From Caulobacteraceae bacterium (GTDB lineage: Bacteria > Pseudomonadota > Alphaproteobacteria > Caulobacterales > Aquidulcibacteraceae): a stretch of 64,000 nucleotides of DNA. Where the stretch lies: the NCBI GenBank assembly GCA_009773335.1, contig WRPF01000007.1, positions 1-64,000 of the forward strand, read 5' to 3'. The translations under genes and the position numbers were made by a program. Numbering within the stretch: position 1 is the stretch's first letter; the number at the start of each line of letters is the position of its first letter. Below the pieces are notes generated by a model that saw only the letters and a list, made by a program, of their open reading frames with translations, had not been told where the DNA came from and did no database searches. Below, one piece after another: positions 10,020 to 18,196 of this stretch.

Positions 10020-10336
10020 TCCCCTCCCGGGCGCAAGCAGGCGTGGAAACTGGGGGACTGATCGGGCGCGTCACCGCACCGATCACCACACATTTTCACT
10101 TCTCCTCCTCCTGCAAGGCGGAGGTCGGGCGGGGGTCCGATGGGGCGCCGAAAGCCTTGCAGGACAAGGCATTTCAATCACCGCGCACGGAGCCGACCCC
10201 CTCCTGCGTCCCCCTTTCAGGAGGAGGAAACGCGCCGCGCGTTCCGCAATCTATCCGACCGGATTCCGGGCCGTGAGATCATCGCTCCGTTTTCAACAGG
10301 CCAGAAAGGCCAGGAACGGAGCCCCGGACGTCCCCC
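10020..10336. repeat. Non-coding region holding a paired-arm repeat (family C)
   Basis: About 317 bp between divergent genes. A left arm at 10102-10138 (starting tcctcctcctgc) and a right arm at 10193-10228 (ending caggaggagga) are imperfect inverted copies about 55 bp apart. Both contain a G5-type run next to the CTCCTCC block. A related hairpin lies at 48157-48189. The rest should hold promoters for the two flanking genes; none could be assigned with confidence. Confidence 0.65.
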
Positions 10337-10855
10337 ATGCAGATCTTCACCCCAGTCACGCGCACCGATCTCAAAGCATGCGCCCAGAGCCTCCGGCTCT
10401 GGCTCATGGAGATCGCTGTCTGGCTGGTGGAGGCGATCGGGTTTCGGGAAGGGCGCATCGCACTGAACGGGATGCGCCTCGAAGCGCGTCGCGAGCTGCG
10501 CCAGCTCATCTTCCTGATGATGTGCGCGCGGATGCGGTTCAGGAAAACGGAGCGCCGCCGACGCTGGATGCGCCCGCCGTCGACTCCCGCAGGATTCCGC
10601 TATGCGCACAGACGCATCGACATGGTGCGGCTCTACACGCGTAGGATATCGCTCAGGACATTCGCCAGGATGCGGCGTGTGCTGGACAATCTCGATGCGG
10701 TTGTGAAACGCGCCATCGCCGGCGTGCCGAAATGCATCACAACCGGAAAGCTGGTCCTCACCCGGAGCGGCGGCGCCCCCGCCGCCGTAAGCCTTTCGAC
10801 ACCGCCCGCCGACGCCAAAGAGGATAGGGGCGTCGGCGCTCCGGATACCTCATGA
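10337..10855 (+). CDS. Small Arg-rich protein of unknown function, paralogue of the gene at 46825-47298
   Basis: 172 residues, strongly basic, start ATG 10337. Two blocks are shared with the second copy: AQSLRLW near the N-terminus followed by a hydrophobic helix ending in GF, and a later block G-[FL]-R-Y-A with many Arg and a final R-R-x-L-x-N. The two proteins otherwise diverge, although both end in Asp-Thr-Ser. There is no signal peptide and only one weak hydrophobic segment. The charge would suit binding to nucleic acid, ribosome or membrane phospholipid, but nothing in the sequence decides between these. The copies are in unrelated neighbourhoods, each close to palindromic repeats. Confidence 0.62.
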   Translation: MQIFTPVTRTDLKACAQSLRLWLMEIAVWLVEAIGFREGRIALNGMRLEARRELRQLIFLMMCARMRFRKTERRRRWMRPPSTPAGFRYAHRRIDMVRLYTRRISLRTFARMRRVLDNLDAVVKRAIAGVPKCITTGKLVLTRSGGAPAAVSLSTPPADAKEDRGVGAPDTS

Positions 10856-10947
10856 CACGCGCGCTCGAAGGGACCGCGCGTCTTCAGACGCGCATCAGGT
10901 ATTTCACGCCACGCGAGATTCCCCGGAGTCTGGCGCCGCCGCCGGTT

Positions 10948-11007
10948 GCGCGTCTGACCCGGCTACGCCGTAGCGAAGCTACAGCTTCGCCGAGGCGAGA
11001 GACGCGC
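10948..11007. repeat. Nested inverted repeat
   Basis: Outer arms gcgcgtct (10948-10955) and agacgcgc (11000-11007) enclose an inner perfect hairpin gcgaagc / gcttcgc (10973-10979 / 10984-10990). As RNA or cruciform DNA it would form a two-tier stem. It lies between the basic paralogue gene and the gene starting at 11098. It could be a dispersed palindromic element or an attenuator; there is no T-tract. Confidence 0.6.
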
Positions 11008-11097
11008 GGTCCAGTTCACAGGCGACCGCCCCAATCCCCAACCCCTTCCCCGCGTCGCCTTTCCCGCATAGACCGGGCGCTCACAGAAGGACATGTC

Positions 11098-11568
11098 ATG
11101 GGCGTGAAGGTCGAAAGCCTCATTCTGCAGATTTCGGCCGAGGCCGACCGCGGCGAACAGGAAGCCGCGATGGCCGTGGACGGCGTGATCCCAGTGGCGC
11201 TCTTCGCCAACGGCCCGGAGAACGCCTACCTGCTCGGCGTGCGCGCGCCGGATCTGGACGCCGCGTTCGAGGCCTCCCGTGAGCGCGCCGAAGGCCTGGG
11301 CGCCGAACGCCTCGCGCTGCGGATGCGCACGTTCGAATCCCTCGCCTACGCGATCGAGACGAACATGAAATATCTCGCCGACCCGACGGACTTTCCCAAC
11401 GAGGCGATGCTCATGCTCGTGGAGGCGCTCTACCAGTACGGCCTCGACGAAGCCGCCCAGCTGCGCCCCTGCGCCGTGCGCTACACCCGCACAAATCTCG
11501 ACGAGCCCGATTTCGAGATGGCTCCCGACGACGACGCGCGCGAAGAGCCGCGCACGGATTTCGCCTGA
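11098..11568 (+). CDS. Conserved hypothetical protein upstream of prmA
   Basis: 156 residues, start ATG 11098 with an AGAAGGA ribosome-binding site at 11085-11091. The frame is open further upstream, but that part is Arg/Pro-rich and passes through the hairpin element, so the later start is preferred. Acidic, soluble, with an alpha/beta look (DGVIPVALFANGPENAYLLGV) and an Asp/Glu-rich tail. No known domain recognised. Its stop overlaps the prmA start (TGATG), so the two are translationally coupled. Confidence 0.72.
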   Translation: MGVKVESLILQISAEADRGEQEAAMAVDGVIPVALFANGPENAYLLGVRAPDLDAAFEASRERAEGLGAERLALRMRTFESLAYAIETNMKYLADPTDFPNEAMLMLVEALYQYGLDEAAQLRPCAVRYTRTNLDEPDFEMAPDDDAREEPRTDFA

Positions 11569-12428
11569 TGCTGCTCGTCACCGCCGTCGGCCCGCTCGGC
11601 CCCATCAAGGCCGCTGCGGATGCGTTCGATGCGCTCGATCCCTCGCCGGTCGATGCGGTGTCGTGGTTCGAGGAGGGCCAGGGCAAGTTCCGCCTCGAGC
11701 TCTACGCTGAAACACAGGACGCCGCCGACGAAGCCTGCACGGTGATCACGGAGGTGTCGCCGAAGCTCACACCAAACGTGGCCGAACTCGAAGATGCCGA
11801 CTGGGTGGCCATGTCGCTCGACGGACTGCCCGCCGTGCGCGCAGGCCGTTTCGTCGTCGCCGGCGCGCACTCGCTGGGCCGCATCCATGGCGGGCGCACG
11901 AAGGTCTGGATCGAGGCGAGCGAAGCGTTCGGTACAGGCCATCACGGCACCACGCTCGGCTGCCTTATGATGCTGGAAGAAGAACTGCGCCGCCGCCGCG
12001 TGCGCAATGTCCTCGATGTCGGCGCAGGCTCCGGCGTGCTCGCCATCGCCGCCGCGAAAATGGGGGCCCACGCCACCGCCGTCGAGATCGACCGCCGCGC
12101 CGCGATGATCATGGACGAGAACGTCGCCAACAACGATATCGGCGCCCGCGTGCGCGTCATCGCCGGCGACGGCGCGCGGTTCGCAAAAGGCGGGCATGAT
12201 CTCGTGTTCGCCAACATCCTGATGCGTCCGCTGATCCGGCTCGCACCGCTGCTGGTGAAATCGACGGCGCCCGGCGGCACGCTGATCCTTTCCGGCCTGC
12301 TGACCAAGCAGGAACCGCTCATCCGCCTCGCCTACGGTGGACGCGGCATGGTCCTCAAGCGCCGCTTCCGCCGCGAAGCGTGGTCGACGCTCGTCTTCAC
12401 ACGACCGAAGCGGGAGAAGCACGCATGA
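11568..12428 (+). CDS. prmA: Ribosomal protein L11 methyltransferase
   Basis: 286 residues. Transfers methyl groups from S-adenosylmethionine to ribosomal protein L11. Family signatures: EASEAFGTGHHGTT (about residues 112-125), the SAM-binding loop LDVGAGSGVLAIAAA (about 146-160), and the ANIL motif in place of the NPPF of DNA methylases. The N-terminal part (residues 1-100) is the L11-binding region. Length is near the usual 290-300. Coupled to the preceding gene by a TGATG overlap. Confidence 0.92.
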   Translation: MLLVTAVGPLGPIKAAADAFDALDPSPVDAVSWFEEGQGKFRLELYAETQDAADEACTVITEVSPKLTPNVAELEDADWVAMSLDGLPAVRAGRFVVAGAHSLGRIHGGRTKVWIEASEAFGTGHHGTTLGCLMMLEEELRRRRVRNVLDVGAGSGVLAIAAAKMGAHATAVEIDRRAAMIMDENVANNDIGARVRVIAGDGARFAKGGHDLVFANILMRPLIRLAPLLVKSTAPGGTLILSGLLTKQEPLIRLAYGGRGMVLKRRFRREAWSTLVFTRPKREKHA

Positions 12429-12440
12429 GCGCCGCGGAGA

Positions 12441-12959
12441 TCAGAGCCGCTTCGCCAGCACCACGAACACCAGATCGCGCGTCTTCGGCAGCCCGAACCT
12501 CTCATCGTCGAGCGGAAACGGTTCTTGCCGGCCGGTATCGACGTAGCCGCGACGGAGATACCAGTCGATCAGCTCGCGGCGCTGCCTGATGACGGTCATC
12601 TCCATCACCGTCGCCCCCAGCGCTTCGCGGGCATGGCGTTCGGCCTGCGCAAGCAGCGCGCGCCCCAGTCCTCCCGCCTGCACGTCGGGCCGCACCGTCA
12701 GCATGCCGAGATAGGCCCGGCCCGCGCCCTTGTCAGAGACGAGAACGCACCCATGTATGTCGTCCTCCTCGGCCGCGATGCATACGGATTGCGCGGCATC
12801 GACAATGATCGCGCGCAACGCGGCTTCGTCCGTGCGCTGCCCGCCGAGCAGGTCGGCTTCATGTGTCCAGCCGGCCTTTGCGCTTTCACCACGGTAGGCG
12901 CTTTCCACCAGCGCATGCAGCGCGGGAACGTCCGCGATTTCGGCCTTGCGGAACTTCAC
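12441..12959 (-). CDS. GNAT family N-acetyltransferase
   Basis: 172 residues from a GTG at 12959 (a GTG at 12968 is possible). KFRKAEIADVPALHALVESAYRGE is a typical GNAT beginning. The acetyl-CoA loop is seen as VRPDVQAGGLGRALL (the Q/R-x-x-G-x-G/A motif), followed by DWYLRRGYVDTGR near the C-terminus. A cytoplasmic acetyltransferase with unknown acceptor. Convergent with prmA, 12 bp apart. The frame is open upstream to 13082 but would then overlap the next gene's end. Confidence 0.85.
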   Translation of the reverse strand: MKFRKAEIADVPALHALVESAYRGESAKAGWTHEADLLGGQRTDEAALRAIIVDAAQSVCIAAEEDDIHGCVLVSDKGAGRAYLGMLTVRPDVQAGGLGRALLAQAERHAREALGATVMEMTVIRQRRELIDWYLRRGYVDTGRQEPFPLDDERFGLPKTRDLVFVVLAKRL

Positions 12960-13030
12960 TTCGCACACCCCGAAACAGTTCGGCCCCGACTTGCGCCGGG
13001 GCCGGTGTGGATGCCCGTGCTGCTGAAAGC

Positions 13031-13474
13031 CTAGCGCTTCCAGTACACTTCGATCGCATGATAGCACGGCTCCGCGCTGCACGCGATCATGTTGGCTTCA
13101 AGCTGGACGGTGCCCGTGCCCGTCGGCTGCAGTTCGACGATCGGCACATCGTCATCGAGGACGTCCTCGCCGATGTTTTCGCCGTTCAGGTTGAACACGC
13201 GCATGTCGACGTCGGTGCAATCGTTGTCGCAGATGCCGACGATCTTGTAGCTGACGCCCTGCTCGACCGGCAGCGTGAAGCGCTCCTTGCCCCCCGCCGG
13301 CAGCGCGCCCGTGAACGGGCCCGCCGCTACCGAATAGCCCTCGCCCTGGAACTGGGTGCGGCTCGCCTGGAGCTGGGCGTCGAGCTGCTGGCGATATTCA
13401 TTGGACTGCGCCATCGCCGGCGCCGAGGCGAGGCAGGCGATGGCCGCGATCAGCGCGGCGCTCATCTTCAACAT
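13031..13474 (-). CDS. Small secreted protein of unknown function
   Basis: 147 residues from ATG 13474. A clear signal peptide (basic start, hydrophobic core, AMAQ cleavage at about residue 20) predicts periplasmic location. The mature part has two Cys pairs, CDNDC and CSAEPC, that could form disulfides, and a beta-rich pattern (FTLPVEQGVSYKIVG, VDMRVFNLNGENIGEDVLDDD) reminiscent of small pre-peptidase C-type beta domains. That resemblance is inference. Confidence 0.72.
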   Translation of the reverse strand: MLKMSAALIAAIACLASAPAMAQSNEYRQQLDAQLQASRTQFQGEGYSVAAGPFTGALPAGGKERFTLPVEQGVSYKIVGICDNDCTDVDMRVFNLNGENIGEDVLDDDVPIVELQPTGTGTVQLEANMIACSAEPCYHAIEVYWKR

Positions 13475-13687
13475 CTGGTTTCTCCGATCCCACTTCCACA
13501 ATCGGCATCGCCCCCATTGGGCGCGCCGGGCGCCTCGCCACCCCGCGAGTCGGGGCAGTATTGCAGACGGCGACGGCGAAATCACGGCCTCCTTTCCGCC
13601 CGTTCATGTTCATTTCCGGGCGCCCGGGACGGGCTGAAACCCGGTTCCCCCTTGACCTTGCGGCCTCTGCAAAGCCACCTCTCGCCC

Positions 13688-15502
13688 ATGTTCCAGACCT
13701 TCGACGCCCCGGGCGGCCCGGATTTCGGCCGCAAGAACCTCCCGAAGCTCCGCAAGGCGCTGACGGCCCGCAACCTCGACGGCTTCGTGGTGCCCCACGA
13801 GGACGAGTACCAGAACGAGTACGTCCCCGAGGCGCTCGACCGGCTGGCCTGGCTGACCGGCTTCACCGGATCGGCGGGCGCGGCGGCGATCTGCGGCGAC
13901 AAGGCCGCGGTGTTCGTGGACGGGCGCTACACGCTTCAGGTCCGCGCGCAGGTGGACGGCAAGCTGTTCGCCTACGAGGATCTCGTGGATCTCGGCATCG
14001 CAGGCTGGATCCGCCGCGAAGCGCCGAAGGGCGCGCGCATCGGCTACGACCCGAAGCTGTTCAGCCCCGATGCCCTCGACAAGCTCAAGGCCGCCGCGCT
14101 CGACGCCGGCGCGATCCTCGTCGCCGCGGATGCCAACCCCATCGACGAAGCGTGGGGCGCGCAACGCCCGCCTGTCCCGATGACGCCCGCCGTGCCGCAC
14201 CCGGAGAAATACGCCGGCGAAAGCGCTGCTTCCAAACGCAAGCGCTTGGGCGAGACGATCGCGAAGGATGGCGCAGAAGCCGCCGTGATCACCTCGCCCG
14301 CCTCGCTCGCATGGCTGTTCAACATGCGCGGCCAGGACGTGGCGCGCTCTCCGCTGCCGCTGGGCTCCGCCATTCTCAACGCAGATGGCACGGCCGATCT
14401 TTTCATCGCGCCGGAGAAGACGAGCCCCGAACTGAAGAGCTGGCTCGGCAACGAAGTGGCCGTGAAACGCGAGACCGATCTGCCCGAAGCGCTGAAGGCG
14501 CTCAGCGGCAAGCGCGTGCGCGTCGATCCGTCGAGCGCGTCCGCATGGTTCTTCGAAACGCTTGACAAGGCGGGCGCCAAGACGTTGCGCGGCGCGGACC
14601 CCGTGATGCTGCCGCGTGCGTGCAAGAACGACGTCGAGGTCGAGGGAACGCGCCAGGCGCACGCCCGCGACGGCGCTGCGCTCACGCAATACCTGCACTG
14701 GCTCGCCACCGAAGCGCAGAGCGGCAAGATCGACGAGATCGAGGCGTGCGGCGTGCTGGAGAAATTCCGCCGCGAAAGCGCGGCCCTGAAGGATCTGTCC
14801 TTCGACTCCATCTCCGGCGCAGGCCCCAACGGCGCGCTGCCGCACTACCGCGTGAACGTGAAGACCAACCGCAAGCTGCGGCGTGGCTCTCTGTTTCTCA
14901 TCGACAGCGGCGGACAATATCTCGACGGCACCACCGACGTGACCCGCACTGTCGCCATCGGCCGCGCGACGCCGGAAATGAAGGATCGCTTCACGCGCGT
15001 TCTGAAGGGCCACATCGCGCTCTCGCGCGTGCGCTTCCCGAAGGGCACGACCGGCTCGGCGCTCGACGCGCTGGCGCGGCTCTCACTGTGGGAAGCGGGA
15101 TTCGACTACGATCACGGCACGGGCCACGGCGTGGGCTCCTATCTCGGCGTGCACGAGGGGCCGCACCGCATTTCCAAGCTGCCGAACACGGTGGCGCTGG
15201 AACCGGGCATGATCGTCTCCAATGAGCCCGGTTACTACAAGGAAGGCCACTACGGCATCCGCACTGAAAACCTGCAGGTGGTGACGAAGCCCGAGCCGAT
15301 CCCCGGCGGCGAACGCGAAATGCTCGGATTCGAGACGCTGACGCTCGCGCCGATCGACCGCACGCTGATCGACAAGAAGCTCCTGAGCCGCGAAGAGCGC
15401 GAGTGGCTCGATGCATATCACGCCCGCGTGCGCGATGTGGTGGGACCGCAACTGACCGGCGCGGCAAAGGCGTGGCTCGACGAGGTGACGGCTAAACTCT
15501 GA
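13688..15502 (+). CDS. pepP: Aminopeptidase P family protein (Xaa-Pro aminopeptidase, M24B)
   Basis: 604 residues from ATG 13688. Cleaves the N-terminal residue from peptides with proline in position 2. It has two creatinase-like N-terminal domains (about 1-310) and a pita-bread catalytic domain (about 315-540). The dinuclear metal ligands are all visible: Asp in LIDSGGQY, Asp in DGTTDVTR, His in TGHGVGSYLGVHE, Glu in SNEPGYY and Glu in RTENLQ. Length fits the long (about 600-residue) form, including the short C-terminal extension after ETLTLAP. No signal peptide, so cytoplasmic. Convergent with the universal stress gene, 14 bp apart. Confidence 0.93.
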   Translation: MFQTFDAPGGPDFGRKNLPKLRKALTARNLDGFVVPHEDEYQNEYVPEALDRLAWLTGFTGSAGAAAICGDKAAVFVDGRYTLQVRAQVDGKLFAYEDLVDLGIAGWIRREAPKGARIGYDPKLFSPDALDKLKAAALDAGAILVAADANPIDEAWGAQRPPVPMTPAVPHPEKYAGESAASKRKRLGETIAKDGAEAAVITSPASLAWLFNMRGQDVARSPLPLGSAILNADGTADLFIAPEKTSPELKSWLGNEVAVKRETDLPEALKALSGKRVRVDPSSASAWFFETLDKAGAKTLRGADPVMLPRACKNDVEVEGTRQAHARDGAALTQYLHWLATEAQSGKIDEIEACGVLEKFRRESAALKDLSFDSISGAGPNGALPHYRVNVKTNRKLRRGSLFLIDSGGQYLDGTTDVTRTVAIGRATPEMKDRFTRVLKGHIALSRVRFPKGTTGSALDALARLSLWEAGFDYDHGTGHGVGSYLGVHEGPHRISKLPNTVALEPGMIVSNEPGYYKEGHYGIRTENLQVVTKPEPIPGGEREMLGFETLTLAPIDRTLIDKKLLSREEREWLDAYHARVRDVVGPQLTGAAKAWLDEVTAKL

Positions 15503-15516
15503 GGTGCGCCAACGGG

Positions 15517-16353
15517 TCAGTGCGCGAGAAACAGCGGCGTCGATGACTCGTGCAGCACATGCCGGGTGACGCCGCCGAACAGGCGCTCGGTCATCCGCCA
15601 GCGACCATAGGCGCCCATGACCAGCAAGTCAGCGCCGATGGCGCCAACGCTCCGGTCGAGCGCTTCGCCCACGTGCGCGGTCTGCTTGTCGATCACCGCG
15701 TCGCCGACCTTCACGCCGCGGGCGCGCAATGCGGCCTCCATCCGTGCAAGCGCCGGAGCTCCGAAGTAACGGGCGTCTTCCTGCGCATGCACGACGACGA
15801 ACCGCACGAGATCGGCAGCCTCAAGAATGGGCATCGCCTCGTGGATCGCGCGCGCCGCCTCGCGGCAATCCTTCCATGCTATCGCAACCGTCCGGCCGAC
15901 TTCGGCGCCGCTGCGCTCATGCGGTAACACGATGACCGGCCGCCCCGACGAGAACAGCGCCGCCTCCAGGACGTCTTCATCCAGCATCTGACCATTTTCG
16001 CGCGGCGGCCCGACGACAACGAGGTCAGCGGGTCGCATGCGACTCGCCACATCGACGATGATCCTGTCGGTCTCGACCTGAAGGACATCGGACTCAAGAC
16101 CTGCCGCCGTCTTCACGCGCGCGGCGATTGAACGGGCGTCTTCGAGCCGTCGCGCCGTGATCTGCGCCCGCATGGCGCTGATCGTTCCGTCGAGAATCTC
16201 GGCGCCGGGTCCGAACGGTTCGCCCGGCGCAACCGAAACCACCAACGCGGTTGCGGACCCGCCATGCCGCGCCGCAAGCTTTGCAGCCAGTTCGGCGCGG
16301 ATCAGCGCGCCGGGCGTTTCATCGACATGTGCGAGAATGGACTTGAGGGACAT
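15517..16353 (-). CDS. Universal stress protein, tandem-domain type
   Basis: 278 residues from ATG 16353. Two Usp-like folds are fused. The C-terminal one retains the nucleotide-binding loop pattern VMGAYGRWRMTERLFGGVTRHVL followed by SSTPLFL. The N-terminal one (SILAHVDETPGAL) is more diverged, with PPRENGQM where the loop should be. A cytoplasmic stress-response protein without defined reaction. An upstream extension to 16404 is open but lacks a good start. Confidence 0.88.
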   Translation of the reverse strand: MSLKSILAHVDETPGALIRAELAAKLAARHGGSATALVVSVAPGEPFGPGAEILDGTISAMRAQITARRLEDARSIAARVKTAAGLESDVLQVETDRIIVDVASRMRPADLVVVGPPRENGQMLDEDVLEAALFSSGRPVIVLPHERSGAEVGRTVAIAWKDCREAARAIHEAMPILEAADLVRFVVVHAQEDARYFGAPALARMEAALRARGVKVGDAVIDKQTAHVGEALDRSVGAIGADLLVMGAYGRWRMTERLFGGVTRHVLHESSTPLFLAH

Positions 16354-16487
16354 TGAGGACTCCGTCCGCGACTTGCGCACGCCATCACAGCGGAAGCCTC
16401 CCATGCCGCCTTGACCTTGCGCAAGACGATAGCAGGCAAGATAGCGGCCCTGGCTTCCCGCTCACGCAATCGTGCTAGAGTTGAGGC

Positions 16488-18167
16488 ATGATCCGTATCG
16501 CCCTGCTTTCCCTCATCGCCCTCCTTGTGACGCCGTTGGCGAACGCGCAGCCCGCCGCAGACCTCATCGTGTGGAACGGGCCGGTCTACACCGGGGAACC
16601 GACCGCGCCGCGCGTCGAAGCGATCGCCGCGCGTGACGGCGTCATCGTCTATTCCGGCGCCCGGCCCGGAGCCGAGGCGCTCAAGGGCGCGCGCACGCAG
16701 GTCATCGACCTGCGCGGCGCGTCCGCCTTCCCCGGCTTCACCGATGCGCATGCGCACCTGCGCGGCATCGGCGAGCGCGAACTGACGCTGAATCTCGAAG
16801 GCGCAGCCTCGATTGCGGCGCTGACTGCTGCGGTCAAGGCGCGCGTCGATGCGCTGCCCGCCAACGGGGCGGTGCTCGTGGGGCGCGGCTGGATCGAGAC
16901 CCACTGGCCGGAAAAGCGTTTTCCTACACGCGCCGATCTCGACGCCGTGTCACCCGACACCGCTGTCATCCTCGAACGTGCGGACGGTCACGCCCTCGTT
17001 GCGAATTCGCGTGCGCTGGAGTTGGCCGGCGTAACGCACGCGACCCAGACTCCGGATGGCGGCGCGATCCTGCGCGACGCGGCGGGCAAGCCGACAGGCA
17101 TGCTGATCGACAATGCGATGGCGCTCATCATGCCGGTTGTGGCGCGCGCGGCGCGACCGACGCTGGCGCAATCCCTCGACGCCGCGTTCCGCGTCTATCC
17201 GGCGCGGGGTTGGGTGGGCGTGCACAACATGAGCGTCGCGTGGGACGAGGTGCTGGCGCTCGAAAGCGCCTCACGCCGCAGATCCATTCCGCTGCGCCTC
17301 TACAACGCGGTCACGCCCGAGGCCGGCGCGCGCCTCTTCGCCTCCGGCCCGCGCCACAGCCCCGACGGCCGCGTCGTCACGCGCGCGATCAAGTACTACG
17401 CCGATGGCGCACTCGGCTCGCGTGGCGCGGCGCTGTTTGCGCCCTATGCAGATGCGCCGGAGTCTTCGGGGCTGATCCTGCTGGAGCACGACAAAGCGCT
17501 GCCCGTGTTCGAGCGCGCGCTGCGCCAGGGCATCCAGATCGCCACGCACGGCATCGGCGACCGTGGCAACGCGATGATACTCGACGCCTACGCCGAAGCG
17601 TTCGCGCACGTCCCCGCCTCACAGCGCGCCATCGCCGCGCCGCGCTGGCGCATCGAGCATGCCCAGGTGCTGCGTCGCGAAGACATCCCACGTTTCCGCC
17701 AGCTTGGCGTGATCGCCTCCATGCAACCAAGCCACGCCATCGGCGACCTGCACTTTGCGCCCGCCCGGCTCGGCGGCGAAAGGCTCGCCGGAGCCTATGC
17801 CTGGTCGAGCCTTGAGAAAGCAGGTGTGATTGTGCCCGGCGGCTCCGACGCGCCGGTCGAGCGCGGCGATCCGCTGATCGAGTTTTACGCCGCGATCGCG
17901 CGCAAGGACCTGAACGGCTTCTCCGGCGATGGGTGGCGCCCCGAGGAAGCGGTCGCGCGTGAGACGGCGCTCGCGATGTTCACCGTGTGGCCCGCACATG
18001 CGGCGTTCGAGAACCACCTGCGCGGTCAGCTCAAGGCTGGCCAGCGCGCCGACATCAGCGTGTTCTCGGTCGATCTGATGACCGCGCCCGCAGAAGAGAT
18101 ACCGAAAGGCCGCGCCCTGCTCACCGTTATCGACGGGCGCACCGCGTGGCGCGCCGAAGGTTGGTAG
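16488..18167 (+). CDS. Secreted amidohydrolase family protein (YtcJ-like)
   Basis: 559 residues from ATG 16488, with GAGG just upstream. A signal peptide (cleavage near ANAQ, residues 18-21) exports it. GFTDAHAHL carries the HxH metal pair of the amidohydrolase superfamily, with RIEHAQ and GGSDAPVE supplying further ligands, as in the YtcJ / N-substituted formamide deformylase subgroup (Amidohydro_3). Hydrolyses an amide or related C-N bond; the actual substrate is unknown. The flavoprotein gene follows after 29 bp. Confidence 0.87.
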   Translation: MIRIALLSLIALLVTPLANAQPAADLIVWNGPVYTGEPTAPRVEAIAARDGVIVYSGARPGAEALKGARTQVIDLRGASAFPGFTDAHAHLRGIGERELTLNLEGAASIAALTAAVKARVDALPANGAVLVGRGWIETHWPEKRFPTRADLDAVSPDTAVILERADGHALVANSRALELAGVTHATQTPDGGAILRDAAGKPTGMLIDNAMALIMPVVARAARPTLAQSLDAAFRVYPARGWVGVHNMSVAWDEVLALESASRRRSIPLRLYNAVTPEAGARLFASGPRHSPDGRVVTRAIKYYADGALGSRGAALFAPYADAPESSGLILLEHDKALPVFERALRQGIQIATHGIGDRGNAMILDAYAEAFAHVPASQRAIAAPRWRIEHAQVLRREDIPRFRQLGVIASMQPSHAIGDLHFAPARLGGERLAGAYAWSSLEKAGVIVPGGSDAPVERGDPLIEFYAAIARKDLNGFSGDGWRPEEAVARETALAMFTVWPAHAAFENHLRGQLKAGQRADISVFSVDLMTAPAEEIPKGRALLTVIDGRTAWRAEGW

Positions 18168-18196
18168 TCGCAACGCAGACCTCCGCCTCCACAGCC

